Positions 8,351-17,431 are shown, counted from the first letter of the stretch. The stretch: DNA of 64,000 bases from UKL13-2 sp044229235 (GCA_044229235.1 JBGATH010000018.1:1-64000); one strand, 5' to 3'. A program made the numbers and translations. Notes: generated by a model from the sequence alone, not told the origin.

Positions 8351-8893
8351 ATGAAAGGCGAAATACTCCTCGAAACCGAACGCCTGATCCTGCGCCGGGT
8401 CACGCCGGCGGACATCACGCTGATGGCGCCGCTGAATGCCGACCCGGAAGTGATGCGTTACATCGGCGATGGTTCGGTGTGGACACGCGAGCAGAGTGCC
8501 GCGCGCATCAATCGCATCCTCAAGGTGTATGAACTGTATCCAGGGCTCGGGCTGTGGCTGGGCGAGGAGAGATCGACGCGCAAATTCGTCGGCGCCTACG
8601 CGCTGATATACATCCCGAAGACGGTGGAGGTGGAAGTCGGCTACCGCTTGCACCAGCACGCCTGGGGCCGCGGCCTGGCCACGGAGGGCTCGCGCGCGCT
8701 GGTGCGCTACGGCATGTTCGAGCTGGGGCTTGATCGCGTGGTTGGGCTGACCCATCCCGAGAACCAGGCTTCGCAAAACGTGCTCATGAAGTCCGGCCTG
8801 CAACGGCGCGGCATGGGGCACTACTACGACAAGGAACTGTGCTATTTCGTCGCTGAACGCGAGAATTTCGCTTCAAAACCGAGCGCGGCGTAA
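8351..8893 (+). CDS. GNAT N-acetyltransferase, RimJ/RimL type
   Basis: The 180-residue protein opens with LLETERLILRRVTPADI, the typical start of the RimJ/RimL group. The acetyl-CoA binding loop is QHAWGRGLATEG near residue 98, and HPENQASQNVLMKSGL is the conserved C-terminal strand-helix of the fold. The substrate cannot be predicted. It follows the isoaspartyl peptidase gene by 2 bp. Its last 52 bp overlap the end of the transporter gene on the other strand. Confidence 0.9.
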   Translation: MKGEILLETERLILRRVTPADITLMAPLNADPEVMRYIGDGSVWTREQSAARINRILKVYELYPGLGLWLGEERSTRKFVGAYALIYIPKTVEVEVGYRLHQHAWGRGLATEGSRALVRYGMFELGLDRVVGLTHPENQASQNVLMKSGLQRRGMGHYYDKELCYFVAERENFASKPSAA

Positions 8894-9795
8894 GCACCCG
8901 AGGCGAGGAACACGCCGACGGTAATCACGGCGATGCCGATAACGTCGGTTTTGCCGGGAATTTCCCCCAGCAGCGGGATGGCGGCCAGCATCGCCATCAC
9001 CGGCACCAGCGACGCAAAGCTCGCGGCCAGCGAGGCACCGAGAATATTGACCGCACGCGCAAATGCCACCAGCGAGACGATCGACACGATGATGCCCTGA
9101 AACAGGGTCTGGCCGATGATGGCCGACCAAGGTGTATGGGTGAGTTGATGCGGCAGGAACAGCAGGTAGATCGGCAGGTACACCACCATCGAGATGACCG
9201 AAACGATGGCGGCGGCATGCATCGGGTCGATGGCCGAGCGACGCACCGCCAGCGCGAAGGTTGCCCAGGTCATGGATGCGGCCATGAACAGCAGGTGACC
9301 GCGCCAGAAGCCGGTTTCAAAATGGAACAGTCCCGCGCCGAGGATGGTGGCCAGCCCCACCGGAATCAGCGCCAGGCCGATGCGGCGCAAGCCGGAAATG
9401 TGTTCCTTGAGAACGAACAGCCCGAGCAGCGCTGCCCACAGCGGCAAGGTTCCCGGAATCAGCGCGCCGGCCTGCGCGGCCGGTGCGAACTGCAGGCCGG
9501 TCGATGCCAGCAGCACGTAGGGCACGCCGGCACAGCCGACCATCAACAGCCAGTTGAGCAGACCGACTTCGCCAATGGCAAGTCCGCGCCGCAGCAGCAG
9601 CGGCAGCATGACGATGCCCGCACACGCGAAGCGCAGCGCCACCAGGTCGTAGGGTGACATTTTCGACGTGGGCGAGGTTACGCCGACGCGGGTGTAGAGA
9701 ATCCAGGTGACCCAGATGGAGATGGCGCCGAGGCCCCACAGGGCGCCGCGGATGTAGGCGGCACGGGAAAGGTGATGCGGGGCGGGAGCGGACAC
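8842..9795 (-). CDS. EamA/DMT superfamily transporter
   Basis: About ten hydrophobic segments in two EamA repeats are visible, beginning with IRGALWGLGAISIWVTWILY and ending with GIAVITVGVFLASGAYAALGF. Family members export metabolites or amino acids across the inner membrane; the substrate is unknown. No ATG precedes the first segment in frame. GTG at 9795 and TTG at 9816 are both possible, neither with a good ribosome site, and I list the GTG. The 3' end overlaps the GNAT gene by 52 bp. Confidence 0.85.
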   Translation of the reverse strand: MSAPAPHHLSRAAYIRGALWGLGAISIWVTWILYTRVGVTSPTSKMSPYDLVALRFACAGIVMLPLLLRRGLAIGEVGLLNWLLMVGCAGVPYVLLASTGLQFAPAAQAGALIPGTLPLWAALLGLFVLKEHISGLRRIGLALIPVGLATILGAGLFHFETGFWRGHLLFMAASMTWATFALAVRRSAIDPMHAAAIVSVISMVVYLPIYLLFLPHQLTHTPWSAIIGQTLFQGIIVSIVSLVAFARAVNILGASLAASFASLVPVMAMLAAIPLLGEIPGKTDVIGIAVITVGVFLASGAYAALGFEAKFSRSATK

Positions 9796-9858
9796 GGCGT
9801 CGGGAGGGCTTACCAATGGCGCAATTTTATCAGCCGCCTTCCGACTGGCCGATAATGG

Positions 9859-10359
9859 ATGCCTATGACCGAAACACCGCAAACGGCGAAGCCGTACAAG
9901 ATCCCGCGCTCCACGCTCGTGGTGATCTACACCGCGCGGCTGGAAGTGCTGCTGATTGAACGCGCCGACCATCCCGGCTACTGGCAGTCGGTAACTGGCA
10001 GCCAGGATGAGGGCGAAACGCTGGAGCAAACGGCGATTCGCGAAGTCGGCGAGGAAACCGGCCTCGATGCCACCCGCCATGTGCTGTGCAACTGGCAGAA
10101 GCAAAACGTGTACGAAATCTATCCGATCTGGCGACACCGCTATGCGCCGGGCGTGACCCACAACACTGAGCACGTGTTCAGCCTGCTGCTGCCGGATCGT
10201 GTGCCGGTGGCGCTGCACGCCCGCGAACATCTGCAGCATGTGTGGCTGCCCTATGAAAAGGCGCCGCCGCTGTGTTTCTCCTGGTCCAACCGCGAGGCCA
10301 TTCTCGAACTACCGCTGCGCGAGGCCGCCGCCCCGCTCACGCGCCTGGCCGCAGGCTGA
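9859..10359 (+). CDS. nudB: Dihydroneopterin triphosphate diphosphatase (Nudix)
   Basis: Residues 47-69 match the Nudix box exactly: Gly47, Glu53, Arg61-Glu62, Glu65-Glu66 and Gly68. The 166-residue length and start (KIPRSTLVVIYT) fit NudB, which removes pyrophosphate from dihydroneopterin triphosphate in folate synthesis. The folate gene folB is elsewhere in the window. The EEP-family gene starts 17 bp after the stop codon, and NudB next to an EEP protein and cardiolipin synthase is a familiar betaproteobacterial arrangement. A second possible ATG lies 6 bp in. Confidence 0.92.
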   Translation: MPMTETPQTAKPYKIPRSTLVVIYTARLEVLLIERADHPGYWQSVTGSQDEGETLEQTAIREVGEETGLDATRHVLCNWQKQNVYEIYPIWRHRYAPGVTHNTEHVFSLLLPDRVPVALHAREHLQHVWLPYEKAPPLCFSWSNREAILELPLREAAAPLTRLAAG

Positions 10360-10375
10360 ACGAGGGACCGCTGCC

Positions 10376-11167
10376 GTGACCGCGCGCATCACCATCGCCA
10401 CCTACAACATCCACAAGGGCCTGTCGCCGCTGAACCGCAAGCTGGTGATCCACGAGGTTCGCGACAAGCTGCATGCGCTCGATGCCGACATCCTGTTGCT
10501 GCAGGAAGTACAGGGACTGCACGCCAAGCACCAGGAGCGGTTTGCCGACTGGCCGGACCTGCCGCAGCACGAGCACATCGCCGAGGGGCGCTATCGCGAC
10601 ATCGTTTACGGACTCAATGCCGATCATTCGCATGGCCACCACGGCAATGCCATCCTGTCGGCTTTCCCGGTGGTGAACTGGACCAATCGCAATGTCTCGC
10701 ACCACCGCTTCGAGCGGCGCGGACATCTGATGGCGCGCATGCAGGTGCCTGGATGGGAGCAGCCGGTCACCTGTGTTTGCGTGCATCTGGGCCTGCTGCA
10801 GCGCAGTCGCGCCATGCAGATCGAGCGGCTGGCGGAAATGCTGGGCGAGTCGGTTCCGGCGGGCCAACCACTGGTAGTGGCGGGCGATTTTAACGACTGG
10901 CGCGCCGGCAAGAGCGGCATCAGCCGGCGGCTGTTCGAGTCGCTCGGCCTCATGGAAGCCTTCGAGACACTGCATGGCAAGCCGGCGCGCACCTTTCCGG
11001 CGATCATGCCGATGCTCACGCTGGATCGCATCTATGTCCGCGGGCTGGCAGTTGAATCCGCCCGGCGCCTGCACGGCGTGGTCGACGGCGCACACTGGCG
11101 CGGCATGTCCGACCACGCCGGGTTGGCGGTGACGCTGGCGCCGGACGCAAAGCGCGCGCCGGGGTGA
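10376..11167 (+). CDS. Endonuclease/exonuclease/phosphatase family protein, YbhP-like
   Basis: All the EEP fold motifs appear in order: TYNIHKG, LLLQEVQ, HLGLL, GDFNDW, LDRIY and SDHAGL, the last being the catalytic Asp-His pair. The family cleaves phosphodiesters of nucleic acids or lipids. The start is the GTG at 10376, preceded by GAGGGA. The frame continues upstream, but only inside nudB. The cardiolipin synthase B gene begins 4 bp after the stop codon. In E. coli the EEP gene ybhP sits beside clsB in the same way, so a shared role in phospholipid work is likely but unproven. Confidence 0.92.
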   Translation: MTARITIATYNIHKGLSPLNRKLVIHEVRDKLHALDADILLLQEVQGLHAKHQERFADWPDLPQHEHIAEGRYRDIVYGLNADHSHGHHGNAILSAFPVVNWTNRNVSHHRFERRGHLMARMQVPGWEQPVTCVCVHLGLLQRSRAMQIERLAEMLGESVPAGQPLVVAGDFNDWRAGKSGISRRLFESLGLMEAFETLHGKPARTFPAIMPMLTLDRIYVRGLAVESARRLHGVVDGAHWRGMSDHAGLAVTLAPDAKRAPG

Positions 11168-11171
11168 CGCG

Positions 11172-12329
11172 ATGAAGCCGCTCGAGGGCAACCGCGTCAC
11201 GCTGCTCAAGAACGGCGAGCAGTTTTTTCCGGCGCTGGTCACGGCCATCGAATCCGCCCGCGTCGATGTGCGGCTGGAGACCTATATCTTCGAGGATGAT
11301 GCCACCGGCAATCTGGTCGCCGCGGCACTGTCGCGCGCCGCACGCCGCGGTGTGAAAGTGCGGGTGCTGATCGACGGGCTGGGCTCGCGCCATACTCCGG
11401 TGGCTTTTTTCGATGCCATGCGGGCCGCCGGCGCGACGGTGCTGGTGTTCCGGCCAGACCATGAGCTGTTCAGCGTCAAGCGCGGCCGCCTGCGGCGCGT
11501 GCACCGCAAGATCGCGCTGATCGACAATCGCGTGGGCTTTGTCGGCGGCATCAACATCATCGACGACCTGAACAAGTCGCTGTCGGACTTTCCGCGCTAC
11601 GACTATGCGGTGCAGGTCGAAGGTCCGCTGCTTGCCCTGATGTATCCGGTGGTGCACACCCTGTGGCGCTGGGTGGCCTGGCAGCGTTTTCGCAAGGAGG
11701 ATGTCGGCCCCCGGCCGCCGACCCTGGTGCCGCCGCCGGCCGGGTCGCACCTTGCGGCCTTCGTGGTGCGCGACAACTTCCGTCATCGTCGCGCCATCGA
11801 GCGCATGTATCTGCAGGCCATCGGCACCGCGCGCGAGCGCGTGTTGCTGATGAATCCGTATTTCCTGCCCGGCCGCCACCTGCGCCGCGCCCTGATGGCC
11901 GCCGCCGCACGTGGCGTGCGCGTCACCATCCTGCTGCAGGGTCGCGCCGATCACCCGATCCTGCAGATGGCCACGCGCGCCTTGTTCGGGCAACTGCTGA
12001 GCGCGGGCATCGAAATATTCGAATACGAGAAAAGCATGCTGCACGGCAAAGTGGCGGCGGTCGACGATCAGTGGGCCACGGTGGGTTCAAGCAATCTGGA
12101 TCCGTTCAGCCTGTTTCTCAATCGCGAAGCCAATGTGGTGGTGTACGACGCCGGCTTCGCGCGCGCGTTGCGCGAGTCGGTCGAGAGCGAGATCGCGTCG
12201 GGCGCCGTGTTGTGTCGCGTCGAGCACTGGAAGCAGCGACCGTTGCTGCAACGCGTGCAATCGTGGCTTGCGTACGGATTCGCACGCTGGGTGGCGGGGG
12301 TGATCGGCTTTGCCAAGCAGTGGGAATAG
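11172..12329 (+). CDS. clsB: Cardiolipin synthase B (phospholipase D family)
   Basis: The 385-residue protein has the two HKD motifs of the phospholipase D superfamily: His111/Lys113/Asp118 (HRKIALID) and His291/Lys293/Asp298 (HGKVAAVD). These form a phosphohistidine intermediate. The absence of N-terminal transmembrane helices and the start KPLEGNRVTLLKNG fit ClsB rather than ClsA. It makes cardiolipin at the inner membrane. It is co-transcribed with the EEP gene. A copy of the 66-bp palindrome begins 8 bp after the stop codon. Confidence 0.95.
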   Translation: MKPLEGNRVTLLKNGEQFFPALVTAIESARVDVRLETYIFEDDATGNLVAAALSRAARRGVKVRVLIDGLGSRHTPVAFFDAMRAAGATVLVFRPDHELFSVKRGRLRRVHRKIALIDNRVGFVGGINIIDDLNKSLSDFPRYDYAVQVEGPLLALMYPVVHTLWRWVAWQRFRKEDVGPRPPTLVPPPAGSHLAAFVVRDNFRHRRAIERMYLQAIGTARERVLLMNPYFLPGRHLRRALMAAAARGVRVTILLQGRADHPILQMATRALFGQLLSAGIEIFEYEKSMLHGKVAAVDDQWATVGSSNLDPFSLFLNREANVVVYDAGFARALRESVESEIASGAVLCRVEHWKQRPLLQRVQSWLAYGFARWVAGVIGFAKQWE

Positions 12330-12336
12330 CGCGGTT

Positions 12337-12402
12337 AAACTCCAGCATTGGCGGGCCTCTCCGGGCAAAAACGGCCGGAGAGGTGCGCCAATGCTGGAGT
12401 TT
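12337..12402. repeat. 66-bp palindromic element, copy 2 (most regular)
   Basis: The outer arms AAACTCCAGCATTGGCG (12337-12353) and its exact complement (12386-12402) pair over 17 bp. An inner stem CCTCTCCGG/CCGGAGAGG adds 9 bp around a GCAAAAACG loop. It lies between the convergent ends of clsB (8 bp away) and the patatin gene (14 bp away). Confidence 0.95.
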
Positions 12403-12415
12403 CATCGTTTGATCG

Positions 12416-13534
12416 TCAAAACGGCTGTACCTGCGCCAGCATCGCGTCCGAGTTGCACAGCGCCTGAAATTCGTCGGCGAGTCGCGCGCTTTCGTCCATC
12501 GCGAACCGCCAGTATTTGAGCCGCCCGTCGTAGTCGTCGACGAAGCGTTTGAAGTCGTTGCGGTCAGGCAGTTTCTTCAGCGGCAGGCGGTCCAGGTAGG
12601 CGCGGGTGGGTGAAATCAGAATCACATTGTCGAGCCACGCGCTCGTTGCGCGGCGCCACGGCAGCGCCTTGTCCAGCCAGCCGGGCACGATGCGGTCGGT
12701 GAAGTGCGGGTACAGCACCAGCCCCGGGGAGCGCTGGTACGGCAGGTGCAGATGGTAGTCGATGATGCCGCCATCCCAGTAAGTGCCGGCCGGTGCGCCG
12801 GCAATGGTCGGCACGCCGCGCAGCACCAGCGGGATCGAGCCCGACGCGATCAGCGCGTTGCCGAAGTTCTCCGGCGTGAGCGTCACGTGATGGGTATGGA
12901 ACTTGTCCCAGGCGCCTTCCGCGCTGATGCCGGCGCCCGTGCTGCCGGCATGAAACCAGGTGCGGTCCAGGAAATGCCGCAGGTGCGGGCGGCCGATGGC
13001 GTTGGCCAGCGCAGCCAGCGCAAAACCGGCGTGCGAGCGCCCACGCGCCTCGTGCCGCAGGATGCCCTTGCCGCGCACCACCAGCACATTCAGGCGGTAA
13101 TGCGGGTGGCTGAGCAGTTCGGCTTCGTGTCCCTTGAACAGCGAGTCGATCAGGTCGCGCGCGTAGGCGGTGACGAAATCGGCATCGACCTTGCGCGGAT
13201 ACTTCTGCTCGCTGTATGCCGTGGCAAAGGCGCGCAGCGTGGCACGCGTCTCATCCGGCGTGCGACCGCGACACACGGCGGCGAAGCGCCAAGCGCCGAT
13301 CGAGCTGCCGATGAGGTCAACGGGTTGCCGGCGAGTGGCAAAAGCAGATGGCAGCCAGTCGGCGAAGATGTGCTCGTCGAGCCGCGCCAGCCCGAGCCCC
13401 TTGGGCCCGCCGGCCGCCCCCGGCACGATGTCGATGTCGGCCGCGCGCAGTCCATGTTCGCGCAGGTGCCGCAGCGCCCGCGGGCCGGCGCGAACGACCA
13501 GCGACGACAGTGAAGATTGCGGCGATGCTGTCAC
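12416..13534 (-). CDS. Patatin-like phospholipase
   Basis: The 372-residue protein has the patatin oxyanion loop GAAGGPKGLG (39-48), the nucleophile elbow GSSIG with Ser78, and YWDGG with Asp254. These form the Ser-Asp dyad of the family. No signal peptide is apparent. It would hydrolyse acyl chains of lipids or thioesters in the cytoplasm or at the membrane. It is separated from convergent clsB by a 66-bp palindrome, and it faces away from the OYE gene. Confidence 0.9.
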   Translation of the reverse strand: MTASPQSSLSSLVVRAGPRALRHLREHGLRAADIDIVPGAAGGPKGLGLARLDEHIFADWLPSAFATRRQPVDLIGSSIGAWRFAAVCRGRTPDETRATLRAFATAYSEQKYPRKVDADFVTAYARDLIDSLFKGHEAELLSHPHYRLNVLVVRGKGILRHEARGRSHAGFALAALANAIGRPHLRHFLDRTWFHAGSTGAGISAEGAWDKFHTHHVTLTPENFGNALIASGSIPLVLRGVPTIAGAPAGTYWDGGIIDYHLHLPYQRSPGLVLYPHFTDRIVPGWLDKALPWRRATSAWLDNVILISPTRAYLDRLPLKKLPDRNDFKRFVDDYDGRLKYWRFAMDESARLADEFQALCNSDAMLAQVQPF

Positions 13535-13635
13535 GATGATTTTTCCCGGTGATGCGCTATTGTCGCGTATTTACCCGCCTAGAATCCCTTCTCACCGGTT
13601 GATTCCCATCCCCTTCACCAACCCTCCAGGCTGCC

Positions 13636-14715
13636 ATGTCCGCATTGTTCTCCCCCATCAAGTTGCGCGAACTCACCATCCGCAATCGCGTGTTCGTCTC
13701 CCCCATGTGCCAGTACAGCTGCGTCGACGGCATGCCCAATGAGTGGCATCTGGTGCACCTGGGTTCGCGCGCCGTCGGCGGCGCCGGCCTGGTCATGACG
13801 GAAGCGGCCTCGGTGTCGCCGGAGGGACGCATTTCACCGGAAGACGCCGGTATCTGGTCGCAGGCACAGGCCGATGGGTGGCAGCCGATCGCGGCCTTCA
13901 TCAAGGCGCAGGGTGCGGTGCCGGCGATGCAGCTGGCGCACGCGGGTCGCAAAGCGTCCACGTTTTCGCCGTGGCGCGGCGCGGGCAAGGTGGCGCCCGA
14001 GGCCGGCGGCTGGCAGGTGCTGGGCCCAAGCGACAACGCCTATTCGTCGTCCTATCCCTCACCCCTGGCGATGAGCCAATCGCAACTCGACGCAGTGATC
14101 CGCGATTTTGCCGAGGCCACACGCCGCGCGCTCGCGGCCGGCTTTGAGGTGGTCGAGATCCACGCGGCGCACGGCTATCTGCTGCACGAGTTCCTTTCGC
14201 CGCATTCCAATCTTCGTACGGACCAGTTCGGCGGCTCGCTGGAAAACCGCATGCGCTTACCGCTGCAGGTGTGCGAGGCGGTGCGTGCCGCGTGGCCGGC
14301 GCACTTGCCGGTGTTCCTGCGCATTTCGGCCAGCGACTGGAAAGCAGGCGGCTGGGATGTGTCGCAGTCGATCGAATTGTGCAAGCGCGCCAAGGCGCTG
14401 GGCATCGACCTGATCGATGTGTCTTCGGGCGGCAATGTGCCCGACCAGCAGATCCAGATCCGCCCCGGTTACCAGGTGCCGTTCGCGCGTGAAATTCGTC
14501 GCGCGGCCGACATGGCGATCGGCGCCGTTGGACTGATCACCGAGCCGGTGCAAGCCGAGCAGATCGTCGGCGATGGCGATGCCGACTGCGTGTTCCTCGC
14601 CCGCGCGCTGCTGCGCGACCCCTACTGGCCGCGGCATGCGGCGGCGGCGCTGGGCGTATCCTTCGAATGGCCCGATCAGTACAAACGTGCCGGCGTCGGC
14701 GCCTTCGGCAAGTAA
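13636..14715 (+). CDS. NADH:flavin oxidoreductase, Old Yellow Enzyme YqjM/NamA class
   Basis: The 359-residue TIM-barrel flavoprotein has SPMCQYS with Cys25, the cysteine near the flavin that marks the YqjM-type class. It also has HAAHGYLLHEFLSP with the substrate-binding histidines. It reduces activated C=C bonds with NADPH in the cytoplasm, often as a detoxification enzyme. The glutathione transferase gene starts 13 bp downstream after AAAGGGGAACGAG, so both may serve defence against electrophiles. Confidence 0.94.
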   Translation: MSALFSPIKLRELTIRNRVFVSPMCQYSCVDGMPNEWHLVHLGSRAVGGAGLVMTEAASVSPEGRISPEDAGIWSQAQADGWQPIAAFIKAQGAVPAMQLAHAGRKASTFSPWRGAGKVAPEAGGWQVLGPSDNAYSSSYPSPLAMSQSQLDAVIRDFAEATRRALAAGFEVVEIHAAHGYLLHEFLSPHSNLRTDQFGGSLENRMRLPLQVCEAVRAAWPAHLPVFLRISASDWKAGGWDVSQSIELCKRAKALGIDLIDVSSGGNVPDQQIQIRPGYQVPFAREIRRAADMAIGAVGLITEPVQAEQIVGDGDADCVFLARALLRDPYWPRHAAAALGVSFEWPDQYKRAGVGAFGK

Positions 14716-14728
14716 AGGGGAACGAGAA

Positions 14729-15430
14729 ATGATTGACCTGTATTACTGGCCTACGCCCAACGGCCACAAGATCACGATGTTGCTCGAAGAGGCGAAGCTG
14801 CCGTATCGCCTCATCGGCGTGAACATCGGCAAGGGCGACCAGTTCAAGCCCGACTTCCTGAGGATCTCGCCCAACAACCGCATGCCGGCCATCGTTGACC
14901 ACGACCCGGCAGACGGCGGCAAGCCGATCAGCGTGTTCGAGTCCGGCGCCATCCTGCTCTACCTCGCCGGCAAGACCGGCAAATTTATCCCGAAGGATCT
15001 GCGCGGGCAGGTGGAAGTGCTGGAGTGGGTGATGTGGCAAATGGGCGGTCTCGGCCCCATGGCCGGGCAGAACCACCATTTCGCCAACTATGCGGTTGAG
15101 AAGATTGCCTATGCCATCGATCGCTACGTGAAGGAAACTTCGCGGCTGTACGGCGTACTCAACAAGCGCCTGGCAGGCCGCAACTTCATACTCGGCCGCC
15201 AATACACCATTGCCGACATGGCGGCCTACCCCTGGATCATTCCCGAGCGGCAGGGCCAGGACATGAACGACTTTCCGAATCTGGCCCGCTGGCACGCCGC
15301 CATCCGCGCCCGTCCTGCGACCACGCGCGCGTACGCGCGCGCCCGCGAAGTCCGGCCTGAGGTGCCGACGGCCATGACCGACGCCGAAAAGAAAATCCTC
15401 TTCGGGCAGGACAAATCGGTGGTGAAGTAG
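14729..15430 (+). CDS. yfcG: Glutathione S-transferase, nu class (YfcG-like)
   Basis: The start MIDLYYWPTPNGHKIT and the segment ISPNNRMPAIVDHDPADGG match the nu-class enzymes YfcG/YghU, which use glutathione or its disulfide in disulfide reduction. Length 233 residues. The start at 14729 is preceded by GGGGAACGAG; the frame is open upstream but runs into the OYE gene. The thioredoxin-fold domain occupies about residues 1-80 and the helical domain about 95-205. It is likely co-transcribed with OYE, MOSC and YcaQ-type genes. Confidence 0.92.
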   Translation: MIDLYYWPTPNGHKITMLLEEAKLPYRLIGVNIGKGDQFKPDFLRISPNNRMPAIVDHDPADGGKPISVFESGAILLYLAGKTGKFIPKDLRGQVEVLEWVMWQMGGLGPMAGQNHHFANYAVEKIAYAIDRYVKETSRLYGVLNKRLAGRNFILGRQYTIADMAAYPWIIPERQGQDMNDFPNLARWHAAIRARPATTRAYARAREVRPEVPTAMTDAEKKILFGQDKSVVK

Positions 15431-15437
15431 CGCGGCA

Positions 15438-15965
15438 ATGCGCAAGACGAAGATTCCCGAAGGGCTGCGTACCCTAATGTCTACCTTTCCCCGCAACGGC
15501 CGGGTGGAATGGATCGGTGTGCGCCCTGCCACACGTGAACCCATGCGCGTTGTGGCGCAGGTGGACCTGGTCGCCGGTCGCGGCCTGGCCGGTGATCGCA
15601 CCGCCGAGAAATCGCGGCCGGGCAACGCACGACAGGTCACGCTGATTCAGGCCGAACATCTGCAGGCAGTAGCCCAGCTGTTGCAGCGACAAGACCTGGA
15701 CCCGGCGCTGGTCCGCCGCAACATCGTGGTGTCCGGACTCAACCTCGCTTCGCTCAAGGGACACCGGTTTCGCCTCGGCAGCGCGCTGCTGGAAATGACC
15801 GGCGAATGCCACCCCTGCTCCATGATGGAAACGCACCTCGGCGCCGGTGGCTATAACGCCATGCGCGGCCACGGCGGCATTACGGCGCGGGTCATTGAGT
15901 CCGGCGTCGTGGCCGTCGGCGCGCAACTGGTCGCGCTCCCCGAACTGGTCGACCAACCCGCATGA
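15438..15965 (+). CDS. MOSC domain protein
   Basis: The MOSC beta-barrel is marked by GRVEWIGVRPA near the start, GDR in the early part, RRNIVVSGLNL and GECHPCSMM with the conserved cysteines near residues 121-124. Such proteins relate to the C-terminal domain of molybdenum cofactor sulfurase and handle sulfur on the cofactor; the partner enzyme is unknown. The start may be the ATG at 15438 or the one at 15477. The stop overlaps the next start by 4 bp (ATGA). Confidence 0.87.
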   Translation: MRKTKIPEGLRTLMSTFPRNGRVEWIGVRPATREPMRVVAQVDLVAGRGLAGDRTAEKSRPGNARQVTLIQAEHLQAVAQLLQRQDLDPALVRRNIVVSGLNLASLKGHRFRLGSALLEMTGECHPCSMMETHLGAGGYNAMRGHGGITARVIESGVVAVGAQLVALPELVDQPA

Positions 15966-17050
15966 CGTTGGAACAGATGCGGCGCTTTGCGGCTACCCAT
16001 ACGCTGGGGGCGCCGGTTGATCTGGTGGGCGCATTCCGCAGGCTCGGCTACGTGCAGGCCGATCCGATCCGCTCCCCGGCGCGCGCGCAGGACCTGATCC
16101 TGCGGCATCGCGTCCGCGACTATCGCAATGACGATCTCGCGCGGCAGTATCCGCAGCTGCCGCTGATCGAGGATGCCATCTACAACTACGGCTTTTTCCA
16201 CCGCGATACACGCAGCCTGCTGCATCCGCGCATCCGTTCGCCGCGCTGGGACGACTTCATGGCCTCTCACCAGGCACTGCGCCGCAAGGTGCTGCGCTAC
16301 TTCAACGACGCCGACGAGGCGCACCCTCGGGACATCGAGGAATATTGCGGCGCCGGCGCGCGTGGCAACGGCTGGGGCGGGCGCTCCTCGGCCACGACGC
16401 TGATGCTTGAAGGCCTGCACATGGAAGGCACCCTGCATGTCTGCCGGCGCGACAGCGGTATCAAGGTGTATTCGCTGGCAACCGATCCCGGAACAAAACG
16501 AAAGCCGGCGGAACGCGCCGACGAGCTGATCCTGATGATGGCCGGCCTGTACGCACCGGTGCCGCAAAAAACCCTCATGCCGCTGGTGCGCGGCATGGGC
16601 AGATACCGCCCCGGGGCGGACTATGTTGCACGTTACGAAAGTCTGGTGAAGCGCGGGCTGCTGCGGCGCGAGCCGGTGGATGGACTGGTTTACGTCTGGC
16701 CGGCGGCGGCCAACATCGCGGCTGAAGCGGTCGATGAGGTGCGCCTGCTCGCGCCGTTCGATCCGGTGGTCTGGGACCGCGTGCGTTTCGAACACTTGTG
16801 GGGCTGGGAATACCGATTCGAAGCCTACACGCCGGCAGCGAACCGCAAGCTGGGCTATTACGCAATGCCGATGCTGTGGCGCGATCGCGTCATCGGCTGG
16901 GCCAATGCGACTATGGATGCGGGCAGATTGAAACTGGAGCTCGGCTATGCCGGGCGCAAACCGGGCGGCGCGGAAGGCGCGCGCTTCCGCGCGGCATTGG
17001 AGGTCGAACGCGCGCGCTTTGCGCGCTTCCTGGGGGTCAAGGAAGGTTGA
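15962..17050 (+). CDS. YcaQ-type DNA glycosylase (winged-helix, HTH_42 family)
   Basis: The 362-residue protein belongs to the AlkZ/YcaQ family, built from winged-helix units and able to excise bulky or crosslinked bases. The catalytic region reads YVQADPIRSPARAQDL, with Gln32-Ala-Asp34 giving the Gln-x-Asp form typical of the YcaQ branch rather than the Gln-x-Gln form of AlkZ. It overlaps the MOSC gene by 4 bp, so they are co-translated. Sub-branch assignment from one motif is moderately sure. Confidence 0.88.
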   Translation: MTLEQMRRFAATHTLGAPVDLVGAFRRLGYVQADPIRSPARAQDLILRHRVRDYRNDDLARQYPQLPLIEDAIYNYGFFHRDTRSLLHPRIRSPRWDDFMASHQALRRKVLRYFNDADEAHPRDIEEYCGAGARGNGWGGRSSATTLMLEGLHMEGTLHVCRRDSGIKVYSLATDPGTKRKPAERADELILMMAGLYAPVPQKTLMPLVRGMGRYRPGADYVARYESLVKRGLLRREPVDGLVYVWPAAANIAAEAVDEVRLLAPFDPVVWDRVRFEHLWGWEYRFEAYTPAANRKLGYYAMPMLWRDRVIGWANATMDAGRLKLELGYAGRKPGGAEGARFRAALEVERARFARFLGVKEG

Positions 17051-17074
17051 TCGGCCCCGCGCCCGCGCCGCAGA

Positions 17075-17431
17075 CTATTTCTTGTCGGCCTTCGGGTCCT
17101 GCGTGTCTTTTTCCAGCAGCTTGTTGATGCTGGCGACAAATTCATTGTATTCGGCCACAGCGGCGTTGCCGGCATCGATGTAGACCTGGGCCTGCGCGCG
17201 CTGGTCGGCGGTGTATTTCTGCAGGCAGTCCTTGTAGGTCACCATATCCGCATTGAATTCCTTGAAGACGCGCTCTGGTGCCAGCCGGCCGGGGTACTCG
17301 GGCTGCTTGCAGCCATGCTTGGCGGCGGCGGGTGGCGCAGCTGGCGGTGCGGCGGGCTTGGCGACCGGCGTCTGGGCCAGGGCCGGAGAAATGAGGGCCG
17401 TCAGCAGGCCGGCAAGAAGGAGTCGATGCAT
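17075..17431 (-). CDS. Small secreted protein of unknown function
   Basis: The 118-residue product starts MHRLLLAGLLTALISPALAQ, a clear signal peptide ending in ALA, followed by an Ala/Pro-rich linker. A mature part carries two cysteines (HGCKQPEYPG and YKDCLQKY) that may form a disulfide. The rest looks helical. The frame is open upstream of the ATG, but the signal peptide fixes the start. It is downstream of dxs on the same strand. I recognise no domain. Confidence 0.75.
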   Translation of the reverse strand: MHRLLLAGLLTALISPALAQTPVAKPAAPPAAPPAAAKHGCKQPEYPGRLAPERVFKEFNADMVTYKDCLQKYTADQRAQAQVYIDAGNAAVAEYNEFVASINKLLEKDTQDPKADKK

